The notes: generated by a model from the sequence alone, not told the origin. Counted from the stretch's first letter, positions 18,045-27,548 are shown. The stretch: DNA of 64,000 nucleotides from Deltaproteobacteria bacterium (GCA_020630875.1 JAHDIH010000005.1:186001-250000), one strand, 5' to 3'. Numbers and translations are program-made.

Positions 18045-19507
18045 GGACAGATATTTCCTGCACCTGGCGTGGGAGGAGTCAATTGCCAGCTAAGCGATAG
18101 ATTTTCGCTAGTTTCGTCGCTGCCGCCAACTCCATTGCCACCGGTTTGAGATTCGCCTGGCTCAGAGTTGCTGCATCGACTCGCGGAAGTGGTAGCGTTG
18201 GGAGCCGGAGCAAGTGATTGCTGACTGGTAGAAGTCTCCGCTGCATAGGTATGGCTGCCCACCAGTAGGCCAGACTTGTCCATTCCCTGATTGGCGCTTC
18301 CATAGACTAAGTAATCAACGTCTTCTACACTGTCCGCTGAACCATTCCAACGAAATAGTACGACCATCTCACCATTATTCGTCAGCCCAGAGTTACCAGA
18401 GAAGCTACCGCTCATTGCGGGAGCGCCAGCATCGGTACTGTCAAAGTCGAAATCAGGTGTGGTGCTATAGGCTTGTTGAAAGGCGGAAGCGCTCTCAAGT
18501 GATATGGTAACTTTTCCGCTAGCAGGAACCGATGCTCCCGCGGGAAAGGATACGACAAAGTCGCTGTCGTTTGGCGGCGTTTGTCCATTGGCCATTGTGT
18601 AGTACCCGTTCCAATCAGAAAGGTAGAGACCGGCAAGTGATGCTGCGGTGTTTCCGATGTTGGCGATTTCAATAAACTCCGCACCAGTAGGGGTCGTTAC
18701 GATTTCACTGAGTAGTAGTTCTGGCGGACTGCAGCTTCCGGGACAAGCTCCACCGCAATCGACGGAAGTTTCTGCATTGACGCCATTTTGATTAAAGTAG
18801 CCATCGGTGCAAGTCGCCGTCGTGCAAAGGCCGCTTGCGCCATCTAAACAATCATCGGCATCACTGTTGTTTCCATCATCACAAGTTTCGCCAGCTGAAG
18901 CGTTTGTTTTTCCGTCGCCGCAAACCGCAAAGGTGCAATCGGCGTTACAAGCAGAAGATTCCATTCCATCGTCGCAGTCTTCGTGACCTGCGTCTACAAA
19001 TCCATCGCCGCAGCTGGATGGTTGGCAGGTTCCTCCCACACCATCGGGACAACCGTCTTCATTGGTAGTATTGCCGTCGTCGCAAGTTTCTGGTGGCTGC
19101 ACGATACCATCTCCGCAACCAGGCGAGCTGCAGGAGTTGTTTTGGCAAAGACCACTAACGCAGTCTGAATCCCCGGCACAACTTAGTCCCGGAGCACAAG
19201 GCATGCACGTTCCTCCACAGTCTACGTCACTTTCATCGCCGTCTAATGTACCGTTGATGCAGCTAGCGGCAACGCATTGGCCTGTTCCGCTACAGATTCC
19301 GTCGGTGCACATTACGCCTTGGGCTTTAGGGGACGTAACACATCGACCCGCACTGCAAGTGCTCTCCTCGCATTGGCTAGTCGCGGGGCACTCAGACTTC
19401 GCTTCACAGCTGTCTCCTTTATCGGAGTTGCCTGCTTGGGCGCAGCCAAAAAGGAAGAAACCTGCTACCAAAATTAGTCTTGCCACGCGGCGACATTGCC
19501 ACAACAT
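18041..19507 (-). CDS. Cys-rich (DUF4215-type) lipoprotein with a lamin-tail-like domain
   Basis: A 488-residue protein. The N-terminus has a lipoprotein signal ending in FFLFGC. Residues about 30-270 are Cys-rich repeats, among them CGDGIVQPPETCDDGN and CGDGKTNASAGETCDDGNN, which are the DUF4215 Myxococcus repeat, plus SVDCGGAC-like units. From about residue 272 a lamin-tail domain is visible: PELLLSEIVTTPTGAEFIEI, then GLYLSDWNGYY. Repeats of this kind are typical of surface proteins in Myxococcota. The C-terminal domain may bind ligands or surfaces; no function can be assigned. It converges on the giant gene, with four shared bases at the stops. Confidence 0.85.
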   Translation of the reverse strand: MLWQCRRVARLILVAGFFLFGCAQAGNSDKGDSCEAKSECPATSQCEESTCSAGRCVTSPKAQGVMCTDGICSGTGQCVAASCINGTLDGDESDVDCGGTCMPCAPGLSCAGDSDCVSGLCQNNSCSSPGCGDGIVQPPETCDDGNTTNEDGCPDGVGGTCQPSSCGDGFVDAGHEDCDDGMESSACNADCTFAVCGDGKTNASAGETCDDGNNSDADDCLDGASGLCTTATCTDGYFNQNGVNAETSVDCGGACPGSCSPPELLLSEIVTTPTGAEFIEIANIGNTAASLAGLYLSDWNGYYTMANGQTPPNDSDFVVSFPAGASVPASGKVTISLESASAFQQAYSTTPDFDFDSTDAGAPAMSGSFSGNSGLTNNGEMVVLFRWNGSADSVEDVDYLVYGSANQGMDKSGLLVGSHTYAAETSTSQQSLAPAPNATTSASRCSNSEPGESQTGGNGVGGSDETSENLSLSWQLTPPTPGAGNICP

Positions 19508-19555
19508 CGCTGGAAAAGGGGGTGTTTTTTTTATGTCGTAAGCTGCCGAATTTAC

Positions 19556-21079
19556 TCAGCTGCTGCGGATTACTTTGAGTCGCTGCGCTGTGGCTCGCTC
19601 GCTGCTGCTTGGTACTTTCGCGATGGGACCAGTTGGTCGGCAAGCTTCATTGGAGAAGGCTTTTTTGTACGCAGCGAAGTTTCCGCCGTTTTTTTCTGCC
19701 TCAATTACGGCCAGCCCTGACGCTTGCGTTCCTTGTGCCAGCATGTATTCCACCCAGGCCCATCGTGCCGACGTTGGTCTTATTTCAGCCATTCCCTTCA
19801 GGTTTTTTCTCATGATTTTTAAACGTCGATTGACGACGTCAATACCGGCGTAAGGTTGTCCATCAAGAGGAGTATGCCTTTTGGCTACGAATGGAGAAAC
19901 TCCAAGGGCGATTCTGGGATGATGTTGGTGAAGTTTCTGTATCAGGCTCGTTAGCTCGTCGAAGTCGGCATCTGTTTCTTCTGGGAGTCCTACCATCATG
20001 TATACTTTTAAAGTTTTTAGACCAAAAGCCTTCGCTAACTTAGCCGACTGAATAAGGTGGCCGTCGTTGGTTCTACGATCCATAGAAAATCGTAGTTTTT
20101 GACTTGCGCCATCTGCTGCAACAGTGAGCGTTCTGTAACCTCCGGCGGCAAGTCCCGCTACGAGTCGCTCTGTTAGCTTGTCGGCGCGCAGAGAAGAGAT
20201 GCCAACTTCTCGTCCGCTGGCGACCACTGCTTCCACAATTTCTGCGATTTGTGGGTGGTCCGTTACGGAGGCACCGACAAGACCGACTCTTGTGGCATGA
20301 TCTGGTATCGAAGCCAATACTTTTTCAGGGAGGCCAAGTCGCATCCCCCCGTTGGTACTTCTACGCATGACGCAGTAGTTACACCCGCGGCTGCATCCTC
20401 TGACGGCCTCGGTCAAGTGCATGTTAGAAAGCTCAGAGTAGGGGGTGGTGAATTGCGATTGCGCAGGGACGTGCCGCTCGTCGGCTCTGGCAATTGCAGG
20501 TACGTTGTCACCGTGAAGGGAAGGAACGTAAAAACCTGGTGACTCAGCTAACAGATTGATGGTCTTTTTTCGATCGCGCCCGCAATTTTCATAGGTTTGA
20601 AGTAATTGCCCCACAAGGTCTTCTCCTTCACCTAAACAAATGACGTCAAAGAATGGTCCGATAGGGGCGGGGTTTGAAAACGTTAACGGACCTCCGGCGA
20701 AAACTAGGGGGGCTGATTCTGGGCGGTCTTTTGAAAGAGTTGGCAAGCCGCATAGCCTTAGGGTCTTGATAATTCCAGATAGTTCCATCTCGTAGGCTAC
20801 CGAATAACCAATCGCATCGTAATCGGAGACAGGTCTTAGCGACTCCAGGCACCTAAGCACATCCAACTCATCAGACTCAGGTAATGCGGCTCGGTGAGCG
20901 CAAGCAAACTCGAGTTGGTTGACAACCTTGACAATGGAATGGAATCCCAAAGAGGCGGCGGCAATCCTGTAAGGGCTAGGGTAAACTAGCGCAACTTCCA
21001 GATCTGCGGAAAACTTTGCCTCGTAGCCAACCTCGGCATCCCTGAATTTAATCAGGGAGTTTTTGTAATTCTGATGCAA
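19556..21079 (-). CDS. B12-binding-type radical SAM protein
   Basis: A 507-residue protein with an N-terminal Rossmann-like domain (VALVYPSPYRIAAASLGFHS, YDAIGYSVAYEMELS, VFAGGPLTFSNPAPIGPFFD) and a radical SAM core with RGCSRGCNYC near residue 225, followed by SSLRADKLTERL and KVYMMVGLPEETDADFDEL. The first part is organised like the start of the larger radical SAM protein at 8626, so the two are distant relatives, but this one lacks the DUF2344 part. Substrate unknown. The best start is TTG at 21077-21079, as no ATG or GTG precedes the conserved region; this start is weakly supported. It lies in the same direction as the amidotransferase gene 40 bp upstream. Confidence 0.85.
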   Translation of the reverse strand: MHQNYKNSLIKFRDAEVGYEAKFSADLEVALVYPSPYRIAAASLGFHSIVKVVNQLEFACAHRAALPESDELDVLRCLESLRPVSDYDAIGYSVAYEMELSGIIKTLRLCGLPTLSKDRPESAPLVFAGGPLTFSNPAPIGPFFDVICLGEGEDLVGQLLQTYENCGRDRKKTINLLAESPGFYVPSLHGDNVPAIARADERHVPAQSQFTTPYSELSNMHLTEAVRGCSRGCNYCVMRRSTNGGMRLGLPEKVLASIPDHATRVGLVGASVTDHPQIAEIVEAVVASGREVGISSLRADKLTERLVAGLAAGGYRTLTVAADGASQKLRFSMDRRTNDGHLIQSAKLAKAFGLKTLKVYMMVGLPEETDADFDELTSLIQKLHQHHPRIALGVSPFVAKRHTPLDGQPYAGIDVVNRRLKIMRKNLKGMAEIRPTSARWAWVEYMLAQGTQASGLAVIEAEKNGGNFAAYKKAFSNEACRPTGPIAKVPSSSERATAQRLKVIRSS

Positions 21080-21119
21080 CGCGCTGAGACTAACAGTCCC
21101 AATAGGGGGGTCAAGAGAA

Positions 21120-21848
21120 TTACCGTTCCTGCAGGGCTATATCGAGGAAATTGGCCATGATTGCGATGCCCGCGGAAGAGTCGTGAGTTTGCTCGAGCAG
21201 CACTTGTGGCTGAGCTCGCTTACTCCTGGTATCTATTGCGTCCTGCGCGATGATGTCCCACCTACTTTTGAGAAAGGCTCTTGTAATGACCCCAGAGAAT
21301 TCTGGATGAAACTGCACGCCTCTCACGAAACCTAGTCGATACGCTTGAATAGGGCATCGAGGGGAAGATGCGAGGATGGCCATGTTTTGGGGAATCGATT
21401 GCGGAGCTACATGGTCTCGGTGACTAAGGTTTACATGGAACTCAGCGGGGAGCCCCTCGAAAAGCGCATCGGGTTGCTTGACTGTAATCTCGAAACTTCC
21501 CAGCTCCCATCCATTCGGATTGACTTCTACCGTTGCCCCCATCGCGTGGGCCAAGAGTTGATGTCCAAAACAAACGCCCAAAACGTGCTTTGACTTTGCG
21601 AACGACAACGCGTCACTTGCGATCTTCTCCATCCATGGTTCAAGTTCTGTCACCGACGCCGGCGAGCCAGAAACAATCAATGCATCCGCAGCGAGGAGGG
21701 CGTTGCTGTCGTACTGCGTTCTCACATCGAAAAAGCTAAAAGAAACGTTGTCAGGACAAAGAGCTTGGTACCAGGGGAGGTAATCTCCATGTACTTTCGC
21801 CACTTCTATTGGAGGCTCCCCCGCAATTGCGATTGCAACGTTCTTCAT
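21120..21848 (-). CDS. class I glutamine amidotransferase-like protein (GMP synthase GATase type)
   Basis: From the ATG at 21846-21848 this encodes about 242 residues with the class I glutaminase triad: the nucleophile Cys in VLGVCFGHQLLA, and His and Glu in VQFHPEF. NLSHRDHVA is also typical of this family. Such free-standing proteins release ammonia from glutamine or act as gamma-glutamyl hydrolases; the partner is not known here. Longer versions (ATG at 21905, or starts up to 22010) would approach or overlap the divergent M61 gene and add unconserved sequence. It reads toward the radical SAM gene and may be co-transcribed with it. Confidence 0.85.
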   Translation of the reverse strand: MKNVAIAIAGEPPIEVAKVHGDYLPWYQALCPDNVSFSFFDVRTQYDSNALLAADALIVSGSPASVTELEPWMEKIASDALSFAKSKHVLGVCFGHQLLAHAMGATVEVNPNGWELGSFEITVKQPDALFEGLPAEFHVNLSHRDHVAPQSIPQNMAILASSPRCPIQAYRLGFVRGVQFHPEFSGVITRAFLKSRWDIIAQDAIDTRSKRAQPQVLLEQTHDSSAGIAIMANFLDIALQER

Positions 21849-21934
21849 GTCGTATTTATGACCACTGCCAGGATTTTCTGCAACTAACTTGTCAGGAAAT
21901 CGCATGGCCTGCCACCCTGTGAGATACTGCTTTC

Positions 21935-23671
21935 GTGACTGTAAAGTATAAAGTGGACTTGTCTCAAATTTCAGGACATTGGATTGCTGTTGAAGTGACG
22001 TTTGTGGCAACGCAAGCGTGTCAGGTTTCTATGGCGGCTTGGTGCCCTGGCTCTTACATGATTCGCGACTATTCTCGGTTCGTTTCCGATTTAGAAGCGA
22101 AGGTTGGCGGTGTCGAGGTAGCGAGCCGTAAGATTGACAAACAAACTTGGACCATTGACGCCGAAGAAGGTCAGACCGTTGTTGTCTCTTACAAATTGTA
22201 CGGCCGAGATCTAACGGTTCGAACCAACCACTTCGATGACAGTCATGCTTTCATGCACTCACCGGCAACGTTTGTCGTTCCCCAACAATCTAATGGCCCA
22301 TTCGAGCTTAGTTTCGCTGGGGTACCTGCCGACTGGCACATCGTTACAGGACTAGAATTGAGAGGTCGCAGCTATCATACGGCGACGCTTGATGAGTTCA
22401 TGGACTGTCCGATTCATGTGGGAGGGGACAAACCAACGCAAACGACAGCGGCGGGTAAGCCTATGAGCGTCCAACTTTGGGGAGAGCGTGAGCCATTTAG
22501 CTATGTGAGTCGGAAGCAGTTTGTGTCGGACTTAAAGCTCATTGTCGATAAACAAGCCTCTCGCTTTTCCAATGTGCCATACGAAAACTACGACTTCGTT
22601 CTAATGCAGTTCGAAAATGGATACGGTGGTTTGGAACATCGCAACTCCTCGATTAACATCCATGGTCTAAAAGCTTTCGCTGATCGCGGGGCCTACTTGG
22701 AACTAATGGAACTTTTGAGCCATGAGTACTATCACACTTGGAATGGTAAGCGCCTGGCCCCCAAAGCGTTGCTAAATTTCGATTACAGCCAAGAGGCCTA
22801 CACGAAATGTTTGTGGGTGATGGAAGGAATCACAAGCTACTACGACAGGTTAACCCTTCTGCAGGTGGGGATGATGAATCCCAAGGAGTACTGCGCTAAG
22901 CTTGCAAACGAATGGATGCGTCTGCAAAGTCAACCAGGGCGATTTAGGCAGAGTCTAGAAGAGTCCAGTTTTGACTCGTGGATAAAGCTGTACAAGGCGC
23001 ACGAGTCCAATATCAACACAACGATTTCTTACTACCTCAAAGGATCACTTGTTGCATTTGCCCTTGACTTAACACTGCGGGCCGGAGGCTCCAGTCTTGA
23101 TGCCGTCGTGAGTGCGATGTGGAATAAATGGGGGGCAGAGATGCAACCTTACCCCGAGGACCTGTCAGGTTTTTTCTCCGAGGTGTCGGGCGTTGATCTT
23201 TCTGACTTCTTTGCTAGGTACATTCAAGGGACTGAAGATCCGCCGCTCCCTGAACTGCTAAATATGCTGGGGCTTTCGCTGAAAGAGAAGTGGCATGATG
23301 GGACAGGGCTGACGGATGAACCTTCCATTTGGCTTGGAGTTACCTTACGAGGAGAGTCCGTACAAACGGTGAGGGAAGACAGTCCTAGCTTTGGCTTGTT
23401 GTCGCCGGGGGACCAGCTTGTGGCGCTCGATGGCATGCGTATAAAAAGCGGAACCCTTCGTGAAAGACTCCAGTCTCGCACGGATTCAAAGTCTTTAGAG
23501 ATTCATGTATTTCGGCGGGGAAGATTGGTCGTAGTGGAAGTGCCTTGCGCAAGGTCGCCAGCGACCCGATACCAAATCGTGGGAACTAAGAATGATAATT
23601 TCACGCTGTGGTCTGGTGGGCAGTCCGCAGAAGGAGTTTCGTCGGTTAGTAAGTCTCCGAGTTGGTTTTAA
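21935..23671 (+). CDS. M61-family (glycyl aminopeptidase-like) metallopeptidase with PDZ domain
   Basis: A 578-residue protein. It begins with the beta-rich N-terminal domain of M61 peptidases (AAWCPGSYMIRDYSRFV). The catalytic domain has the zinc motif in LLSHEYYHTWNGKRLAPK (HEYYH, residues near 262) and the second glutamate in VMEGITSYYDRL. QFENGYGGLEHRNS is another M61 signature. A PDZ domain follows at about 460-545 (DSPSFGLLSPGDQLVALDG). There is no signal peptide, so it should act in the cytoplasm on peptides. The start is GTG at 21935; the divergent amidotransferase gene starts 86 bp away. It ends in a 4-bp TTAA stop overlap with the opposing permease gene. Confidence 0.92.
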   Translation: MTVKYKVDLSQISGHWIAVEVTFVATQACQVSMAAWCPGSYMIRDYSRFVSDLEAKVGGVEVASRKIDKQTWTIDAEEGQTVVVSYKLYGRDLTVRTNHFDDSHAFMHSPATFVVPQQSNGPFELSFAGVPADWHIVTGLELRGRSYHTATLDEFMDCPIHVGGDKPTQTTAAGKPMSVQLWGEREPFSYVSRKQFVSDLKLIVDKQASRFSNVPYENYDFVLMQFENGYGGLEHRNSSINIHGLKAFADRGAYLELMELLSHEYYHTWNGKRLAPKALLNFDYSQEAYTKCLWVMEGITSYYDRLTLLQVGMMNPKEYCAKLANEWMRLQSQPGRFRQSLEESSFDSWIKLYKAHESNINTTISYYLKGSLVAFALDLTLRAGGSSLDAVVSAMWNKWGAEMQPYPEDLSGFFSEVSGVDLSDFFARYIQGTEDPPLPELLNMLGLSLKEKWHDGTGLTDEPSIWLGVTLRGESVQTVREDSPSFGLLSPGDQLVALDGMRIKSGTLRERLQSRTDSKSLEIHVFRRGRLVVVEVPCARSPATRYQIVGTKNDNFTLWSGGQSAEGVSSVSKSPSWF

Positions 23672-24327
23672 GAGAGCGTCTTTGCAAGAAGCAGTCCTGC
23701 GGCCAACAGCAAAAGAGAATAGACCGCGATCTTAAAGGTCCGCTCAGGAAGCCGGTGATGGAGCAGTTCCCCTACGATCATTCCAAAAGTCATAGGGATT
23801 AGGAGCCATGCAGTCACGGTAATTGAATCGCCGTTGATTTCTTTGGCATAGATCATCCATGCGACGAGTCCGCTGTTAATAAATACCCATACCATAGAGA
23901 TGGTGGCTCGAAAGTCAGCCTTTTCTAAACGCAATGCTCCGAGTCCGTAAACAAGGAGGGGACCGCCAGTCAGATAAATTCCATGAATGATGCCACCACC
24001 CATGAAGGCCGTCTTGGAAACCCAAGCTGGGGGAAGCTGCTCTTGCCTTCCGAAAACGAGTCTAAGTTCTCTAAGTGACAGAAGAATCACCACAATAGCA
24101 AATGCACATTTTAGCCAATCGCCATGAGCTACTCTGCTAATAGCAACCCCGGCAATGGCACCAAGCGCCATAAATGGAACGACGCTCTTCAGTAGGGCGG
24201 CCCATTTGATGTTAGTTCGATATCGAACTGCTAAGTAACAACACATCGCTAGGCTAAGCGGAAGCATCACCGACTTGATAACTTCAATGTCCGTAAATAG
24301 TGCGCCAATCGTTACTGAAATCACCAT
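23668..24327 (-). CDS. TauE/SafE-family permease, start region disrupted
   Basis: A polytopic protein of the TauE/SafE (sulfite/anion exporter) family, with about seven membrane segments and the conserved GGGIIHGIYLTGGPLLVYG region. From the first ATG it has 219 residues, about 30 short. In-frame translation upstream of that ATG gives a further perfect first helix ending YTVQTITGFGAM, the family N-terminal motif, but no ATG, GTG or TTG occurs before an in-frame TAA at 24418-24420. An ATG in the neighbouring frame at 24422-24424 would join if one base were removed, so a one-base frameshift or a rare start codon is likely. It lies just after the MATE gene on the same strand. Confidence 0.75.
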   Translation of the reverse strand: MVISVTIGALFTDIEVIKSVMLPLSLAMCCYLAVRYRTNIKWAALLKSVVPFMALGAIAGVAISRVAHGDWLKCAFAIVVILLSLRELRLVFGRQEQLPPAWVSKTAFMGGGIIHGIYLTGGPLLVYGLGALRLEKADFRATISMVWVFINSGLVAWMIYAKEINGDSITVTAWLLIPMTFGMIVGELLHHRLPERTFKIAVYSLLLLAAGLLLAKTLS

Positions 24328-24448
24328 CGCCCCAAAGCCCGTGATGGTTTGAACGGTGTAAGCAACGAGCGCAATAATAGCGAGCGTGATGATGAGAGTT
24401 GGTTCGATATTGCCGAGTTACCATGAGGTAATTGTCAGTGGCAACTCC

Positions 24449-25702
24449 TTAAGGGCGTCTGGCATACTCTATGGTTGCACGACCCAACAAAAACGCGAGC
24501 AGGGAAATCCATACCGCGTGGCTTGTGTGCTCTTGAAGGAACGAAAAAGTGACAATCATTGCTAGCAATCCGACAAGGACACTGTCGCGTAACGTTCTCC
24601 CATCGGTTAGCCCTACGAATACCCCGTCGTAGAGGTAAGAGATACAGCCTACGAATACAAGAGGGTATAGCCAGAGGTACACTTTTGTGGCTTCTGTAAG
24701 TACCAACGGATTGGAGGAAAAAAGAGGCAATAGATACGGCGAAAGTACTGCGAGTAGTACGCACAAGATGACAGAAAAGCCGAGGGCTAGTCGAAATGCC
24801 AGAGAGACTATTTTGCGAACTTCGTTACGTTCTTTGGTGGACGCTTGAGAAACGAGGGTTTCTACGGCTACCGCAAAACCATCCAGTGCATAAGACGTGA
24901 AACCCAGCAGTTTCAAAATGATAATGTTGGCGGCCAGGGCAAATTCACCAAGACTAGCCGACCATGCGTTGAACAGGGCGAAAGCCGCATTGAGGGCCAT
25001 GGTTCTAACAAAGATGTTCCCATGCAGCGTTACGCTTACAACGGCCCCGGCACCTGCAGCGTAGCGTGACCAAAGCCTGTCGCGAAAGAGAATCGCGTAA
25101 AGTCCAATAGCTAGCGCTAAATACTGGGCCACAGCGGTGGCAAAGCCTACTTCAGCAAGACCGCCTCCTTGTTTGGTGACCAGCCACCAACTCAATGCAA
25201 TATTGATGAGGTTTGCCAGAATCGTCAAAAACAATACTAAGCGCACCTTGCCGATACCGATGTAGTAGCCGCCCACGACGTAAAGACCGAGAGATGCTGG
25301 GGCGGCCCAAATTCTTGCAGAAAAGTAGGAGTCCATCAGCGTGGCGTACGCATCGCCGTTTAGTACGGTAACTCCGGCTGAAAATATCTGGTTTTGCAAA
25401 AAAATAATGATCGTCGAGATAATCAAGGCAAGGGTAAAGTTCTTAAAGAATACGGTCGCAAGTCCTGGCTCGTCGTTTTCTCCGAAGGCTTTGCCCGCAA
25501 GTCCCGTGGTCGCCATACGAAGAAAACCAAAGGACCAAAAGATAATATCAAAAAGTTGGCTTCCTAAGCCGACGGCGCCAAGGTGTTTTGAGGAAATGCC
25601 ACCCATTAGTGCTGTGTCTACGCTTCCAAGAAGCGGAGTGGACACGGCCAGCAGCATACTTGGAAGTGCCAGTGCTATGATTTTTTTGGCGTCAACGCCC
25701 AC
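24449..25702 (-). CDS. MATE-family (DinF-like) efflux transporter
   Basis: A multidrug/cation antiporter-type inner membrane protein of about 417 residues with twelve predicted membrane segments. It starts with KKIIALALPSMLLAVSTPLL and GSVDTALMGG, then shows LGSQLFDIIFW and GFAVAVETLVSQA, all characteristic of the DinF branch of MATE transporters. I place the start at GTG 25700-25702, directly before the conserved first helix and two bases after the argS TAG stop; a longer reading would lie entirely within argS and is basic and unconserved. The tight spacing means co-transcription with argS. The substrate is unknown. Confidence 0.88.
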   Translation of the reverse strand: MGVDAKKIIALALPSMLLAVSTPLLGSVDTALMGGISSKHLGAVGLGSQLFDIIFWSFGFLRMATTGLAGKAFGENDEPGLATVFFKNFTLALIISTIIIFLQNQIFSAGVTVLNGDAYATLMDSYFSARIWAAPASLGLYVVGGYYIGIGKVRLVLFLTILANLINIALSWWLVTKQGGGLAEVGFATAVAQYLALAIGLYAILFRDRLWSRYAAGAGAVVSVTLHGNIFVRTMALNAAFALFNAWSASLGEFALAANIIILKLLGFTSYALDGFAVAVETLVSQASTKERNEVRKIVSLAFRLALGFSVILCVLLAVLSPYLLPLFSSNPLVLTEATKVYLWLYPLVFVGCISYLYDGVFVGLTDGRTLRDSVLVGLLAMIVTFSFLQEHTSHAVWISLLAFLLGRATIEYARRP

Positions 25703-25704
25703 GA

Positions 25705-27423
25705 CTACATGGATGAGGGAGCGCTCAAGCCAAGAAGGCCCAATCCCTCTTCCATTACTCGCATTGTAGACTTTACCAGCGCAATTCTTGCGGCAGTCAG
25801 CTCGCCGTCGTCGGTGATGACTCTGAGTTCTTTTTGTTGGTTTCCCGTGGTGTACCAACGAGCAAAATCAGCACTCAAATCCAGCAGGTACCGACACAGA
25901 ATGTGAGGCTCCTCGGTGTTGCAACAACGCTGTACTTGAGTTCCAAATTCCACGAGCTTTTTTGAAAGGCCCCATTCGAGGTCATGAGTTAGTAGCGTAA
26001 CATCTGGTGTGATGGTGGCTCTTTCCAGAGCCTCAAACTTTCGAAGGATTGCGCAGCATCTTGCGAAGGTGTACTGCAGGTAGGGGCCGGAATCTCCCTC
26101 TACGGAAAGTACATTATCCCAGTCAAAATCAATGTCTTTGTCTCTTTGGGAAGCCAAGTTTGCAAAAACTACAGCACCAATTCCGACTTGTTTTGCGGTT
26201 TCTTCGAGTTTGTCCGCCGGCATGTCTGGGTTCGACTCAGCGATGCGTTTCGCGGAACGTTGCGTGGCTTCGCTGAATACGTCCATTAAAAGAATCGCTT
26301 TTTGTTTGCCTGCATTTCTGGTTGCCGTCTTTTTTCCGCCAAGACGAATCAAGCCGAATGATACGTGTTTGCATCCTTCTGCCCAAGAAAGTCCCGCGCG
26401 GGTTAGGGCGCGAAATACTTGTTTAAAGTGCAGGCCTTGACCGCGGTCCACCACGTATAAGTTCTTGTCAAAACCGTAGGTCTTGTGACGATATATCGCT
26501 GCTGCTAGATCGCGGGTACCGTAGAGCGTGGCACCATCCTTTTTCTTAAGCAGTAGGGGAGGTTCGTTTTCTTTCTCTGCAGGGACGACAAGTGCTCCTT
26601 CAGAAATCTCGGTCAGGCCTTTTTGGTCCAACATCGACAACACCGCGTCGACATCGGAGACGTATTCGCTCTCGCCCTTGACCTCATCAAATTTTACTCC
26701 GAGCATATCGTAAGCTCTTGCAAACTCTGCCCATGAGATGTCCTTGAAGTTTTGCCATGTCGCACGAGCTTCCGACTCTCCATCTTCGAGTCGTTTGAAC
26801 CATTGCCTCGCTGTCTCTTCTAAAGACGCGTCTTCTTTGATAGCTGCCCGAAATTTTACGTAAGTTTCGTTTAAAGTCTCGATATTGAGCGGCTCTGGCA
26901 TGCCCCAAAGTTCCACTGCCGCAAGTAGCATTCCATGGGTGGTCCCCCAATCTCCGAGGTGGTTGATCGCCACCACTCGGTATCCTAAGGCTCGATGAAG
27001 GTTGACAAGTGCCTGGCCAATAACTGTCGAACGAATGTGATGGTAGGCAAGTTGTTTAGAAATGTTCGGCGAAGAATAGTCAATGCAAATAGTCTTTCCT
27101 TCGCCTGGCTTAGCGGTAATTGACTTACTTCCTTCAGCTAAAACCCACTGTAAAAGCGCGTTCCGGTTGAGCTTGAAGTTTACAAAGGGGCCAGCGTTAC
27201 TGGCGCTTTCAATGAGTTTCGTTGGGGTAAATTGTGCTACGAAGTCACTCGCTACTTTTACTGGCGAGGTTTTGAGTTGTTTGGCGGCAGGGAAACAACC
27301 CACAGCGTAATCGCCCATCTCCGGCTTAGGGGGGAGTGATACAAGAAACACATCGGAGTTTAGTCCTGTGAATGCAGCGATCTGAGCTGCACAGTCACTC
27401 GTAAACGGGTTAAGCTCAAGCAT
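25705..27423 (-). CDS. argS: arginyl-tRNA synthetase
   Basis: A 572-residue class I aminoacyl-tRNA synthetase that charges tRNA-Arg. The N-terminal tRNA-binding domain (residues 1-110) is followed by DYSSPNISKQLAYHHIRST, the HIGH-region, then INHLGDWGTTHG, LYGTRDLAAAIYRH and the C-terminal helical anticodon-binding domain (DGPYLQYTFARC). The HIGH motif is altered to AYHH, and no KMSKS is visible; the equivalent region reads GGKKTATRNAGK. Both fit a divergent ArgRS branch. The MATE gene follows within 2 bp. The upstream gap to the divergent response regulator gene is 125 bp. Confidence 0.95.
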   Translation of the reverse strand: MLELNPFTSDCAAQIAAFTGLNSDVFLVSLPPKPEMGDYAVGCFPAAKQLKTSPVKVASDFVAQFTPTKLIESASNAGPFVNFKLNRNALLQWVLAEGSKSITAKPGEGKTICIDYSSPNISKQLAYHHIRSTVIGQALVNLHRALGYRVVAINHLGDWGTTHGMLLAAVELWGMPEPLNIETLNETYVKFRAAIKEDASLEETARQWFKRLEDGESEARATWQNFKDISWAEFARAYDMLGVKFDEVKGESEYVSDVDAVLSMLDQKGLTEISEGALVVPAEKENEPPLLLKKKDGATLYGTRDLAAAIYRHKTYGFDKNLYVVDRGQGLHFKQVFRALTRAGLSWAEGCKHVSFGLIRLGGKKTATRNAGKQKAILLMDVFSEATQRSAKRIAESNPDMPADKLEETAKQVGIGAVVFANLASQRDKDIDFDWDNVLSVEGDSGPYLQYTFARCCAILRKFEALERATITPDVTLLTHDLEWGLSKKLVEFGTQVQRCCNTEEPHILCRYLLDLSADFARWYTTGNQQKELRVITDDGELTAARIALVKSTMRVMEEGLGLLGLSAPSSM

Positions 27424-27483
27424 GTCGCATGCTACTCAGAAAGCAGGAGTGTGCAAGCCTAAGGCGTTCAATAGCCCTGAAAG

Positions 27484-27540
27484 TTGACACTTAAGGCTGT
27501 CTATGTTACCGAAAGTATAGGGTGCATCACCCAGGGGAGG
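27484..27540 (+). promoter_or_regulatory. candidate promoter and strong ribosome binding site for the response regulator gene
   Basis: TTGACA at 27484-27489 is a perfect -35 element, but the -10 at the right distance (TACCGA) is poor; TATAGG further on is spaced too far. AGGGGAGG at 27533-27540 is a strong ribosome binding site eight bases before the ATG at 27549, which fixes that start over an in-frame upstream one. Confidence 0.4.
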
Positions 27541-27548
27541 TCCGAGCC

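Noticed and set aside
18835..19179. Plus-strand Cys/His-rich frames within the DUF4215 lipoprotein gene
   Set aside because: They are shadows of repeated Cys/Gly/Asp codons on the true coding strand.
25703..25858. Longer N-terminus for the MATE transporter
   Set aside because: It lies inside argS, is basic and unconserved, and a GTG directly before the conserved first helix gives a normal start.
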